NCBI GenBank assembly: GCA_000493945.1
Contig: AWNW01000010.1
Location: 48,484-81,564, forward strand
DNA length: 33,081 nucleotides
From: Candidatus Hydrogenedens terephthalaticus JGI OTU-1
GTDB taxonomy: Bacteria; Hydrogenedentota; Hydrogenedentia; Hydrogenedentales; Hydrogenedentaceae
Direction: 5' to 3'
Part shown: one piece after another, positions 1 to 6,923 of the stretch
Position numbering within the stretch: position 1 is the first letter of the stretch
How the letters are laid out: every line of letters starts with the position of its first letter
Notes under the pieces: model-generated
Told to the model about the DNA's origin: nothing
Database searches by the model: none
What the model saw: only the letters and a program-made list of their open reading frames with translations
Program-made: the position numbers and the translations under genes

Positions 1-406
1 ATTCGTATAATTTTTCTACACCTAAACTGAGCGAATACCACGCCGGGATATACATTAATGTTATCTGCCCATGTAAGTTCCATCTCAAATTGGAATAGTC
101 CCAAATTCTCAACCCTAAAACTTTGTGGAATATTATGCCCGATACATATTCAACAATAAAGATACCTATCATGTAAACAACGGCTCGGAAAGGTAATGGA
201 ATCTTTTTAGCTTTTAACGGATTCCTAAGCCATGGAGTAATAATACCTAATAATCCATAATCTATCATCATCCAAGGGGAAGAGTGTCCATTCATACTTA
301 TATTTCTATATGATATTAGCCCACTTATCCCTGTGAACATGACTTCCATCGTTAATCCCAATACTGCAAACATTATAAACCGAACAAAGGCTCTCCGATA
401 CTTCAT
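1..406 (-). CDS. CmpB-like integral membrane protein (PF06541-type), 3' end cut by window edge
   Basis: An open frame runs from an ATG at 406 to the window edge without a stop, giving about 135 residues of a membrane protein. GGAAA lies about five bases before the ATG. The protein starts MKYRRAFVRF and has hydrophobic stretches at about 9-30, 48-60 and 75-95. It ends with a segment containing IWDYSNLRWNLHGQ, which resembles the W-DYS-N-x-G-Q pattern of the CmpB/putative ABC-transporter permease family (PF06541). The true function of that family is unclear; 'ABC permease' is a database name and no ATPase gene is seen here. The gene lies 37 bases after the Xer recombinase gene on the same strand and is probably the last visible member of the yceD-rpmF-plsX operon. 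Family membership is from memory of the motif. Confidence 0.6.
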   Translation of the reverse strand, partial: MKYRRAFVRFIMFAVLGLTMEVMFTGISGLISYRNISMNGHSSPWMMIDYGLLGIITPWLRNPLKAKKIPLPFRAVVYMIGIFIVEYVSGIIFHKVLGLRIWDYSNLRWNLHGQITLMYIPAWYSLSLGVEKLYE

Positions 407-443
407 ACAAATTTCCTTTCTTTATTTGTTGTTAATCCACTTA

Positions 444-1349
444 TTATGCACGAGGATGAGCATTTTTGTGGGCTTGTGTAATTCGTTCTACACTTACATG
501 GGTATAAATTTGGGTAGTAGAAATATTGGAGTGTCCAAGAAGTTCCTGAACTACACGCAAGTCGGCTCCCCTATTTAATAAATGGGTTGCAAAGGTATGT
601 CGTAAAGTATGCGGAGTTACTCTATCTGATAGTCCTGCTAACATTGCATAATGTTTTATAATTCGCCATAGGGTTATTCTACTCATAGGTTTGCCTGTCT
701 TGGATAGAAATACGGCTGGTGATTTTACTTTGCCTGTTTCTCTTATCCTCAGCCAATTCTGTACTGTTTCAATGGCTGCGTTTCCTATGGGAACAATACG
801 AACCTTATCCCCTTTACCTCGCACTCTCAACATTCCTTCGTTTAGAGACAAATCATGTATTGTAATGTGAGTCAGTTCACTAACCCTTAAACCGCAAGAA
901 TAAAAAAGTTCTAATATCGCAAGGTCTCTTTCTTTATTTCGGGGTGAAGTTTCTGCAACTTTGAATATTTGTTCTATTTCACCTTCAGTTAAAAAATGAG
1001 GTAATTTTTTGGATAAACGAGGTGTATCCAATCCATCAATAGGATTTTTATCAATTATTTGTTCATCATAAAGAAATTTATAAAATCCTCTTAATGAACT
1101 AAGATGTTGTGCTAAAGAACGAGCCGATATACCTCTCTTTTGAAGAGTTAAAAGATATTCTAAAATAAAATGCGAATTAATTTTTGTCAGGTCATCTATG
1201 TTCTTCTCGCTAATAAACAGGATATATGAATTCAAATTCCGCCGATATGTTGTTAGTGTATTCTCTGATAATCCCCATTCAAATACTGCAAGTTCGAGGA
1301 AATAATCAACAAGAGGTTTAAACTTCGAAGTTATTTCATTCGGATTCAT
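444..1349 (-). CDS. xerD: Tyrosine recombinase, XerC/XerD type
   Basis: This 301-residue protein has the full layout of a Xer recombinase, which resolves chromosome dimers at dif by cutting and rejoining DNA through a phosphotyrosine link. The N-terminal SAM-like DNA-binding domain spans about 10-100 and the catalytic domain about 115-295. All catalytic residues are visible: R155 in CGLRVSEL, K179 in RGKGDK, H247 and R250 in TPHTLRHTF, H273 in LLGHSNISTT and the nucleophile Y282 in QIYTHV. The length is normal (about 300). Its first 14 bases overlap the end of the zinc-ribbon/TPR gene, so it is probably translationally coupled, with GGAGAG about ten bases upstream. XerC and XerD cannot be told apart here and no dif site was identified; an integron-like or phage integrase is less likely given the operon with plsX. 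Confidence 0.88.
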   Translation of the reverse strand: MNPNEITSKFKPLVDYFLELAVFEWGLSENTLTTYRRNLNSYILFISEKNIDDLTKINSHFILEYLLTLQKRGISARSLAQHLSSLRGFYKFLYDEQIIDKNPIDGLDTPRLSKKLPHFLTEGEIEQIFKVAETSPRNKERDLAILELFYSCGLRVSELTHITIHDLSLNEGMLRVRGKGDKVRIVPIGNAAIETVQNWLRIRETGKVKSPAVFLSKTGKPMSRITLWRIIKHYAMLAGLSDRVTPHTLRHTFATHLLNRGADLRVVQELLGHSNISTTQIYTHVSVERITQAHKNAHPRA

Positions 1350-1944
1350 CCAGAGTAAACTCTCCGGGCTCTTTTATGTGTGTTTGTTTTGGTTTTATCT
1401 CTTCACTTGTTTTCTTAACTTTTTCTTCTTCTTCCAATTTCTGGGTAACTTTTAATAAAAGTTTACCGGCATTGGGGTGCTCTAATTCCACAGCCTTTTC
1501 TAACATCCAGCGACTTCGGTTCAAATCACCTAATTTGTAATAACAAAATCCTAAACCATAATAGGCATCACGATGTTCGGGGTTCTCTTCACAAATCCAT
1601 CGGTATAAGGCAACTGCCTCTACAATCTTTCCCCTACTTACTAATGTGGCGGCTTCTCTTGAACGAATTTTAATATCCGATGAAAAGGTTAGATTGCTTC
1701 TGCCTGTAGTTTCGAAGCCATCATCAGGTAATGGGATCTTTACTACAGTTTTGGGAATTTCTTCTTTAGGAGCAGGTGAATCTTTTGCAGATAAATATCC
1801 ACCTTCGGGTCTTTCTATTCGTACTGATAGAATTTTTCCACAACGGGGACAGGTTCCTCTCATTTCATTTTGTTCAACTTTAGGTAATATTTTAGCACCA
1901 CATTCACATTCCAAAATTTTGGTAATTGTTTCATGTCCGTCCAT
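1336..1944 (-). CDS. Zinc-ribbon and TPR protein of unknown function
   Basis: I do not recognise this 202-residue protein as a named family. Its N-terminus has four cysteines, C13-x-C15 and C32-x2-C35, which should form a zinc ribbon of the kind found on signalling and TPR proteins of deep-branching bacteria. A linker of about 50 residues follows, then two or so TPR-like helical pairs at about 90-165 (for example the pattern around DAYYGLGFCYYKLGDL), and a charged lysine/glutamate-rich tail. There is no signal peptide or membrane segment, so it is probably cytoplasmic. It starts at ATG 1944, 18 bases after plsX, and its last 14 bases overlap the recombinase gene. This position makes it part of the lipid/ribosome operon, but its role cannot be read from the sequence. 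Confidence 0.75.
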   Translation of the reverse strand: MDGHETITKILECECGAKILPKVEQNEMRGTCPRCGKILSVRIERPEGGYLSAKDSPAPKEEIPKTVVKIPLPDDGFETTGRSNLTFSSDIKIRSREAATLVSRGKIVEAVALYRWICEENPEHRDAYYGLGFCYYKLGDLNRSRWMLEKAVELEHPNAGKLLLKVTQKLEEEEKVKKTSEEIKPKQTHIKEPGEFTLDESE

Positions 1945-1962
1945 CTAAATACTCCTAAAAAC

Positions 1963-3045
1963 TTATATTACATCTATTGGCTCTTTGCCTTCATTAGTTG
2001 TATTATCCATATTCTTTTGATCTTTTTCTTCTTCTATCTCTGTAATTTCTTTACATGAAAACTTTCCTATATTATCTGCAATATGTCCCAATAAATCTGA
2101 TTCTACTGCCTTAACTGCCCCACGAATACCGTTAGCAATTCCTAACGATGTAGAGGCACCATGTAGAGCAATAACAATTCCCTGAACACCTAACAAAGGA
2201 GCCCCCGGATATTCATTTGGGTTTACAGTTTTCTTTAACTCTTGGAGAGCACTTCTTGCTAATACAGCACCTAAACGGTTCATAGAGGTTTTCAATAGTT
2301 GTTCTTTCATAAAATTACCCACGAATTTTGCAACGGATTCCGCTGTTTTTAAAATAATATTTCCCACAAAACCGTCGCAAACAACTACATCCGCTTCTCC
2401 TCCAAAAACACCATTCGGTTCAATATTTCCTACAAATTTAATGCCTTCGATTTTACTTAGGATTTGAAATGTTTGTTTTAAAACACTACTACCTTTTACC
2501 ATTTCCTCGCCAATATTAATCAACCCAAGTCGGGGATTTTCGACACCTAAAGCATAATGAGAATAGGCAATACCCATCAAGGCAAAATCACAGAGATGTC
2601 GAACCTGACAGTCTACATTAGCACCTAAATCCAGCAGAACAACTTTCCCGCCAATCGTTGGTAGTGCCTGAGCTAATGCAGGTCGAGATATACCTTGCAT
2701 AATTCCCAGTATAATTCGAGAACCTACCATCACAGCACCTGTATTCCCTGCACTTACGACCGCATCTACCTCCCCTGCTTTTAATTTTCGTAAAGCAACC
2801 AGAAGGCTACTCTCCTTCTTCTGGCGAAGGGCAAGCACAGGTTGGTCTTGCATAGAAATATATTCCGGGGTGTGGATTATCTCTATATTTCCCTTTTTGG
2901 GATATTTTTCTAACTCTTTTTTCAGTATCTCTTCATTACCAACGAGGACAATGTCGCAATTCTGGTCTAAACTTGCTTCCACAGCCCCTTGCACTTCTAT
3001 AGCAGGAGCACCATCAGAACCCATCGCATCTAAAGCGATGCGCAT
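1963..3045 (-). CDS. plsX: Phosphate acyltransferase PlsX
   Basis: PlsX converts acyl-ACP and phosphate to acyl-phosphate, the acyl donor for PlsY in phospholipid synthesis. It is a soluble protein acting at the inner face of the membrane. The 360-residue sequence shows the family blocks in order: DAMGSDGAP near the start, SAGNTGA near 100, LDLGAN near 140, NIGEE followed by KGS near 180, ADVVVCDGFVGN near 220 and the C-terminal GVQGIVIALHG. The first motif has Ser where many homologues have Gly (GGD), a variant that does not alter the call. The last roughly 30 residues form an acidic tail beyond the usual 330-340 residues. It lies 30 bases after rpmF, the classic arrangement. The start is ATG 3045, with GGAG just upstream. 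Confidence 0.95.
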   Translation of the reverse strand: MRIALDAMGSDGAPAIEVQGAVEASLDQNCDIVLVGNEEILKKELEKYPKKGNIEIIHTPEYISMQDQPVLALRQKKESSLLVALRKLKAGEVDAVVSAGNTGAVMVGSRIILGIMQGISRPALAQALPTIGGKVVLLDLGANVDCQVRHLCDFALMGIAYSHYALGVENPRLGLINIGEEMVKGSSVLKQTFQILSKIEGIKFVGNIEPNGVFGGEADVVVCDGFVGNIILKTAESVAKFVGNFMKEQLLKTSMNRLGAVLARSALQELKKTVNPNEYPGAPLLGVQGIVIALHGASTSLGIANGIRGAVKAVESDLLGHIADNIGKFSCKEITEIEEEKDQKNMDNTTNEGKEPIDVI

Positions 3046-3075
3046 GTTTTTTCTCCAAGTTAAAGTTTTAAGTTA

Positions 3076-3258
3076 TTATTCTTCTTCAAGATTTAATACC
3101 AGGCGATTTTTATAATACCCACATTTGGGACAAACCCGATGAGGAAGGATTTTCTCACTGCAATGTGGACATTCAACCAAATTCGGTTTTGTTAAAGCAT
3201 GATGAGACCTTCTCATATTTTTCTTGGCTTTTCCAGTTCTTCGTTTTGGGACAGGCAC
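3076..3258 (-). CDS. rpmF: 50S ribosomal protein L32
   Basis: This 60-residue protein starts with the L32 signature VPKRRTGKAKKNMRRSHHAL. It carries two CxxC pairs (CPHC and CPKC), so it is the zinc-binding (C+) form. L32 is a small protein of the large ribosomal subunit. Translation starts at GTG 3258, not ATG. The start is fixed by a near-perfect Shine-Dalgarno AAGGAGGAG seven bases upstream, which is itself made from the last codons of yceD. The gene is four bases after yceD and 30 before plsX, the conserved yceD-rpmF-plsX order. Confidence 0.96.
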   Translation of the reverse strand: MPVPKRRTGKAKKNMRRSHHALTKPNLVECPHCSEKILPHRVCPKCGYYKNRLVLNLEEE

Positions 3259-3262
3259 TTTT

Positions 3263-3871
3263 TTACTCCTCCTTTAAGTTAAGGTTTATTCCTTGAAGTA
3301 ATTCGGACAATTTTGTATTTGAAAGTTGTGCTTTTTCCTCTTCACGATTGATATTACATGAACATGTCTCGTGATTTAAATTTGTACCACATACAGGACA
3401 CAAACCTGCACATGTTTCACTACATAAAAATTTATAAGGCGTATCTAATACCAATTCTTCCCAAATATAAGGTGTCAAATCTATTTCATCTCCTTGAAAT
3501 ATTCTTTTTTCTGCTAATTCATCAAATTCTTCTTTATCTTTCCTGTGTTTACTCTCACCATGACGGTCGCTTTCATCCACAGAATTTAAAAATATATTCG
3601 CTTGTCCTCGTTCAAATAACCATACCATTTCTTTATCTAATTTATATTGCATATCATCAAGACAACGATCACATGTATGATTATAGTATCCTGATATTTT
3701 ACCTTGAAATAAAAAGTTTTTCCCTGTTTTCTTTATTATCCCTTGTAAATGTATTGTTTCTATGGGAAGTGCTTCTACATCAACAGGCTGTAATTCTACA
3801 ACCTTAATAATTTCATCAATCTGATAACCCTTATCTGATATGTCCATTATTCTTATTTTTAGTATATCCAA
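3263..3871 (-). CDS. yceD: YceD family protein (DUF177)
   Basis: The 202-residue protein belongs to the YceD/DUF177 family, which sits next to rpmF across bacteria and is implicated in 23S rRNA or large-subunit biogenesis. Visible features are C67-x2-C70 in HTCDRC, the conserved EIDLTPYIWEEL near 129-140, and a cysteine-rich end with C150, C154, C158, C161, C170 and C172 (core GLCPVCGTNLN). Together these suggest bound zinc. A charged stretch at about 98-122 (rich in D, E, K, H) separates the halves and looks disordered. The start ATG 3871 has AAGGA seven bases before it. It is the first gene of the operon, about 30 bases downstream of the predicted transcription start. Confidence 0.88.
   Translation of the reverse strand: MDILKIRIMDISDKGYQIDEIIKVVELQPVDVEALPIETIHLQGIIKKTGKNFLFQGKISGYYNHTCDRCLDDMQYKLDKEMVWLFERGQANIFLNSVDESDRHGESKHRKDKEEFDELAEKRIFQGDEIDLTPYIWEELVLDTPYKFLCSETCAGLCPVCGTNLNHETCSCNINREEEKAQLSNTKLSELLQGINLNLKEE
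3266..3274 (-). promoter_or_regulatory. Ribosome binding site of rpmF inside yceD
   Basis: On the minus strand this reads AAGGAGGAG. It encodes the final Lys-Glu-Glu of yceD and lies seven bases before the GTG start of rpmF. It decides that start and suggests that translation of the two genes is coupled. Confidence 0.75.
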
Positions 3872-3908
3872 TGGTGTAATCCTTAATCAGATAGGGCTCG
3901 TTTTGAAA

Positions 3909-3937
3909 ATTGTATCACACTTTAAAAAAATAATCAA
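3909..3937 (-). promoter_or_regulatory. Sigma-70-type promoter for the yceD-rpmF-plsX operon
   Basis: On the minus strand TTGATT (3937-3932) is followed after exactly 17 bases by TACAAT (3914-3909). A TG one base before the -10 box gives an extended -10. Transcription would start near 3902, leaving a leader of about 30 bases before the yceD ATG. The boxes are read directly; promoter activity is inferred. Confidence 0.6.
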
Positions 3938-4090
3938 ACAAGGGAAATTTTTATTTCCTTAGGGATATGAAACGATATTATACAATAAATAATTATAAGT
4001 TTCCAAAATAATAAGTTTTTAATTGAGAAATATTCAATAAACAACCAATGTTTTGGTAAAATAAAAGAATAAACAATAGGAGATATGTAT

Positions 4091-4702
4091 ATGACAAAGA
4101 CTAATGTAACAAAAAAATCAAGAATCCTAATTTCAACATGCATGCTTATCTGTGTGGTATTCGGGCTATCTTACCAGGTAAAAGCCTTAAATATTGGCGA
4201 TCCCATGCCTGATTTCAATCTAAAAGATTATGATGGTAAAGAACATTCATTATCACAATACAAAGGGAAAATTGTTGTCATCGAGTTTTGCTCTCAAGAA
4301 TGCCCCTATTCTCGAGGAGCAGACCCGGATTTAACGAAACTGCATGCAAAATACAGCACAAAAGGTGTTGTTTTTATTGGTATTGATTCTCACTTTAAAA
4401 CACAACCCGAAGATATAAAAAAATACGCTCTTGAAACAAAAAAACCATATCCTATTTTGAAGGATGTTGAAAACAAATATGCTGATAAAGTAGATGCAAA
4501 AGTAACACCCGAAATTTTTATTGTGGATAAGGATGGAAAGATAGCTTACCATGGAGCGTTTGACGACCGTAAAGGACCGGATGGGCAACCAACAGAAAAA
4601 TATACTGAAAATGCCATCGAAGCTTTATTAGCAGGCAAACCGATAGAAAAGACAGAAACAAAAGCATGGGGTTGCACTATAAAGAGAGTTCCAAAAAATT
4701 AA
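4091..4702 (+). CDS. Exported redoxin, PRX_like1/AhpC-TSA type
   Basis: This protein has an N-terminal hydrophobic signal segment (about 11-30) followed by a thioredoxin-fold redoxin domain, so it probably acts outside the cytoplasmic membrane. The domain has C67 and C71 in FCSQECPYSR where PRX_like1 proteins carry their reactive cysteine. Near its end is the conserved stretch with YHGAFDDR, an ALLAGKPIEKTETKAWGC-type region and the terminal GCTIKR, which matches the GCSIKW-like ending of that family. The likely role is thiol-dependent peroxide or disulfide chemistry; the substrate is unknown. ATG 4091 is chosen over ATG 4085 because AGGAGA at 4078-4083 is seven bases from the former and only one from the latter. 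A thioredoxin gene follows 24 bases downstream and is probably co-transcribed. Confidence 0.8.
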   Translation: MTKTNVTKKSRILISTCMLICVVFGLSYQVKALNIGDPMPDFNLKDYDGKEHSLSQYKGKIVVIEFCSQECPYSRGADPDLTKLHAKYSTKGVVFIGIDSHFKTQPEDIKKYALETKKPYPILKDVENKYADKVDAKVTPEIFIVDKDGKIAYHGAFDDRKGPDGQPTEKYTENAIEALLAGKPIEKTETKAWGCTIKRVPKN

Positions 4703-4726
4703 TATTGTTTAGAAAAATTTTATTTT

Positions 4727-5302
4727 ATGATAAATAATTATTACAGATGTAGTGCTTCTCTTTTTGTTCTTTTTGTTATTTTATTTGTAATAACATTTGC
4801 TTTTTTTCATTCATCGGCAGAAAAACAACCTGAAAAAGAGCCTGTTATTCATGATATTAAACTAACCCAAATTGAAACCTTGATTTCTGAAAAGAAACCG
4901 GGGCTCGTAATTATCAACTTATGGGCTACATGGTGTCCTCCCTGTGTTGCAGAACTCCCTCATTTTGGAAATATTTACAAAAAATATTCCAAAGAAAAAG
5001 TTCATTTGTATTTAATAAACATAGAGGGAAAAGAAATAAAAGAGAAGGTTTTAAAGCCATTCTTAAAAAAGAATACTCTCCCCTGCCCCGTATATTTATT
5101 AGAAGAAGGAAGACCTGAAGAACTTGAAAAAGTTTTAAAAACAGAAATAAGTGGTGCTTTACCCATTACGATTATTTACAATTCAGAGGGAAAACTTATC
5201 AAAAAATTTGAAGAGGCAATCACTGAAAGTGATATAGAATCAGTTTTACAACAAAATGGTATCTCACCTATTTCCCTAAATCAAGAGGAAAAGTCCGTGT
5301 AA
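4727..5302 (+). CDS. Membrane-anchored TlpA/ResA-like thioredoxin
   Basis: The 191-residue protein has one N-terminal membrane segment (about 10-29) and then a thioredoxin-fold domain with the redox motif C70-P-P-C73 in NLWATWCPPC and the cis-proline P146 in GALPITII. Such proteins reduce disulfides outside the membrane, for example in cytochrome c maturation or for a partner peroxidase. The redoxin just upstream is a plausible partner. The last three dozen residues continue past the domain with a polar tail. No strong Shine-Dalgarno precedes the ATG. Its 3' end overlaps the convergent DUF1667 gene by 35 bases. Confidence 0.82.
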   Translation: MINNYYRCSASLFVLFVILFVITFAFFHSSAEKQPEKEPVIHDIKLTQIETLISEKKPGLVIINLWATWCPPCVAELPHFGNIYKKYSKEKVHLYLINIEGKEIKEKVLKPFLKKNTLPCPVYLLEEGRPEELEKVLKTEISGALPITIIYNSEGKLIKKFEEAITESDIESVLQQNGISPISLNQEEKSV

Positions 5303-5639
5303 TTACAACATTAACCCCTGTTTCCATATAATTTTGAATTATTACTTGACCGCATTTTGCAGGAAGAGAGATTTTCTGTTTATACAATTGAACTAATAAT
5401 GGATTGATATATCTTTTGGGTATCGGTTTATCTGTTTTGACAGGGATATACGGCATTTCTTCTGAGTCGGTTTGAACTACTGCAGTAACAACTCGTTTTG
5501 GGTCTGTTATTTCTTCATAAGCATATACCTCGCCCCGTTCACATTTTGCACCCTGAAACTGGAATTCTCCCGGAGAAGTTTCTTGAACCGTAATGTGACA
5601 ACCGTTTGGACAACTTAAACAAATCACTTCTTTTTCCAT
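5268..5639 (-). CDS. DUF1667 protein, small subunit of a GlpA-like oxidoreductase
   Basis: The 123-residue protein starts MEKEVICLSC and has C7, C10, C14 and C33, the conserved cysteines of DUF1667, likely to hold an iron-sulfur cluster or zinc. The middle has the family's YIPVKTDKPIPK stretch. DUF1667 proteins are nearly always the third gene after a GlpA-like FAD oxidoreductase with a BFD-like domain and a second FAD/NAD oxidoreductase, as here. They are thought to be part of that complex, possibly carrying electrons. It is 12 bases after the second oxidoreductase gene, and its end overlaps the convergent thioredoxin gene. Confidence 0.85.
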   Translation of the reverse strand: MEKEVICLSCPNGCHITVQETSPGEFQFQGAKCERGEVYAYEEITDPKRVVTAVVQTDSEEMPYIPVKTDKPIPKRYINPLLVQLYKQKISLPAKCGQVIIQNYMETGVNVVITRTFPLDLGK

Positions 5640-5651
5640 AGTTTTATCCCG

Positions 5652-6914
5652 TTAACTAAGTGAAAATTCTATGGGCAATAATTCTCCATTAGAAACTAAA
5701 TCATTTAAGTCTTCTTGCTTCAATTCCACATGGAACATTTCCGCTGGTTTTACATGCCTCAATGTAAATTGACGGATTGTTTTTTCTCCTTGCCGAACAA
5801 CCAATGTTGCTTTATCACGAACAATCAGGGAACGCATAGAAAATCGGTTTTTCTCCCCTAATCTATACCTATTTGGGAGAACATATTTCAGATTTGCACC
5901 TGCAATAACCTTCCCCTGCTCAATTTTTTCTGTTTTCCCCTGCAAGAAGTTTATCAATTCCTTTCCACATCTCTGTGCCTCATCGGAAACCCAATCAACA
6001 AGGTCATGGACATGCAGGACATTGCCACATGCAAAGACACCTTCCGCAGAAGTCATCAATCTTGTGTCTACTAAAGGACCTCCTGTTTCAGGATTAATTT
6101 TAATACCGGCAGATTGTGTCAATTCATTTTCAGGAATAAGTCCCACAGAAAATAGGAGTGTATCACATTCCACTTTAAAGGTCTTTGTATAATTAGGAGC
6201 ACCATTTTCCAGAGGGGTTATTTCCACTGCTTCTACCCTCTCCTTGCCTTCAATCTTCGTGATAATATGGCTTAAGTATAAAGGAATGTTAAAATCATTC
6301 AAACACTGAACAATATTTCTTGTAATACCGGATGGATAAGGCAATATTTCAACCACGGCAAGGACTTCTGCCCCTGTCCATGTCAGTCTACGAGCCATAA
6401 TCAAACCAATATCTCCAGACCCTACTATGACCACCCGCTTACCAGGCATGTAGCCATCTATATTAATTAATCGTTGAGCCAAACCCGCAGTAAATATTCC
6501 AGCAGGCCTTGTTCCTGGGATACCTAAATTACCTCGATTTCGTTCTCTACAACCCATTGCAAGGACTATAGCCCTCGCATTAATCCTAAAAACACCGTGT
6601 TCACTACTACACAGATTTACTTGCTTTACAGGTTGATGAACCGCCATACTTGTAGCGGTCGTATTCAGATAAATATCTATGTCTGATTTAACAACATCTT
6701 GAATAAATCGTTCGGCAAATTCAGGTCCTGTAAGTTCTTCCTTAAATAAATGTACTCCAAAACCGTTATGGATACACTGGGGTAAGATACCACCTAAAAA
6801 AGGTTCTCGATCAACAATGGCGGTTTTCAAACCCTCTTCTGCCACCTTTAATGCAGCAGCCATTCCTGCGGCACCTGCACCTATTACCAAAACATCGTAG
6901 TTTCGTTCTTGCAT
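5652..6914 (-). CDS. FAD/NAD-dependent oxidoreductase of the GlpA-like/DUF1667 set
   Basis: This is a 420-residue flavoprotein with two dinucleotide-binding folds: FAD-binding G12-A-G14-A-A-G17 in VIGAGAAGMAAA and an NAD-binding GSGDIG near 165-170 in VVIVGSGDIGL. The first half carries a conserved cysteine-containing block, GGILPQCIHNGFG, at about 41-53. A typical ACGNVLHVHDLVDWV block for the second FAD contact lies near 295-310. It is related to the electron-accepting subunit of anaerobic glycerol-3-phosphate dehydrogenase-like complexes. AGGAG is seven bases before its ATG. It sits between the GlpA-like gene (nine bases) and the DUF1667 gene (12 bases), so the three almost certainly make one enzyme. 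The electron acceptor is not evident. Confidence 0.85.
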   Translation of the reverse strand: MQERNYDVLVIGAGAAGMAAALKVAEEGLKTAIVDREPFLGGILPQCIHNGFGVHLFKEELTGPEFAERFIQDVVKSDIDIYLNTTATSMAVHQPVKQVNLCSSEHGVFRINARAIVLAMGCRERNRGNLGIPGTRPAGIFTAGLAQRLINIDGYMPGKRVVIVGSGDIGLIMARRLTWTGAEVLAVVEILPYPSGITRNIVQCLNDFNIPLYLSHIITKIEGKERVEAVEITPLENGAPNYTKTFKVECDTLLFSVGLIPENELTQSAGIKINPETGGPLVDTRLMTSAEGVFACGNVLHVHDLVDWVSDEAQRCGKELINFLQGKTEKIEQGKVIAGANLKYVLPNRYRLGEKNRFSMRSLIVRDKATLVVRQGEKTIRQFTLRHVKPAEMFHVELKQEDLNDLVSNGELLPIEFSLS

Positions 6915-6923
6915 AAAAAACTC

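Noticed and set aside
333..578. Plus-strand frame opposite the recombinase 3' end
   Set aside because: It is antisense to the conserved recombinase C-terminus and to the start of the CmpB-like gene.
3938..3962. Hairpin AGGGAAAT/ATTTCCTT followed by T-poor sequence
   Set aside because: It has one mismatch and no T tract, and lies in a divergent promoter region where a terminator is not expected.
3872..4084. Riboswitch or small RNA in the largest divergent gap near the lipid operon
   Set aside because: Apart from the yceD promoter the sequence is plain AT-rich DNA with no conserved fold recognisable by eye.
3934..4143. Hydrophobic 69-codon frame on the minus strand in the yceD/redoxin gap
   Set aside because: It overlaps the redoxin leader and the yceD promoter, has no ribosome site, and its Ile/Phe-rich content is what AT-rich DNA gives by chance.
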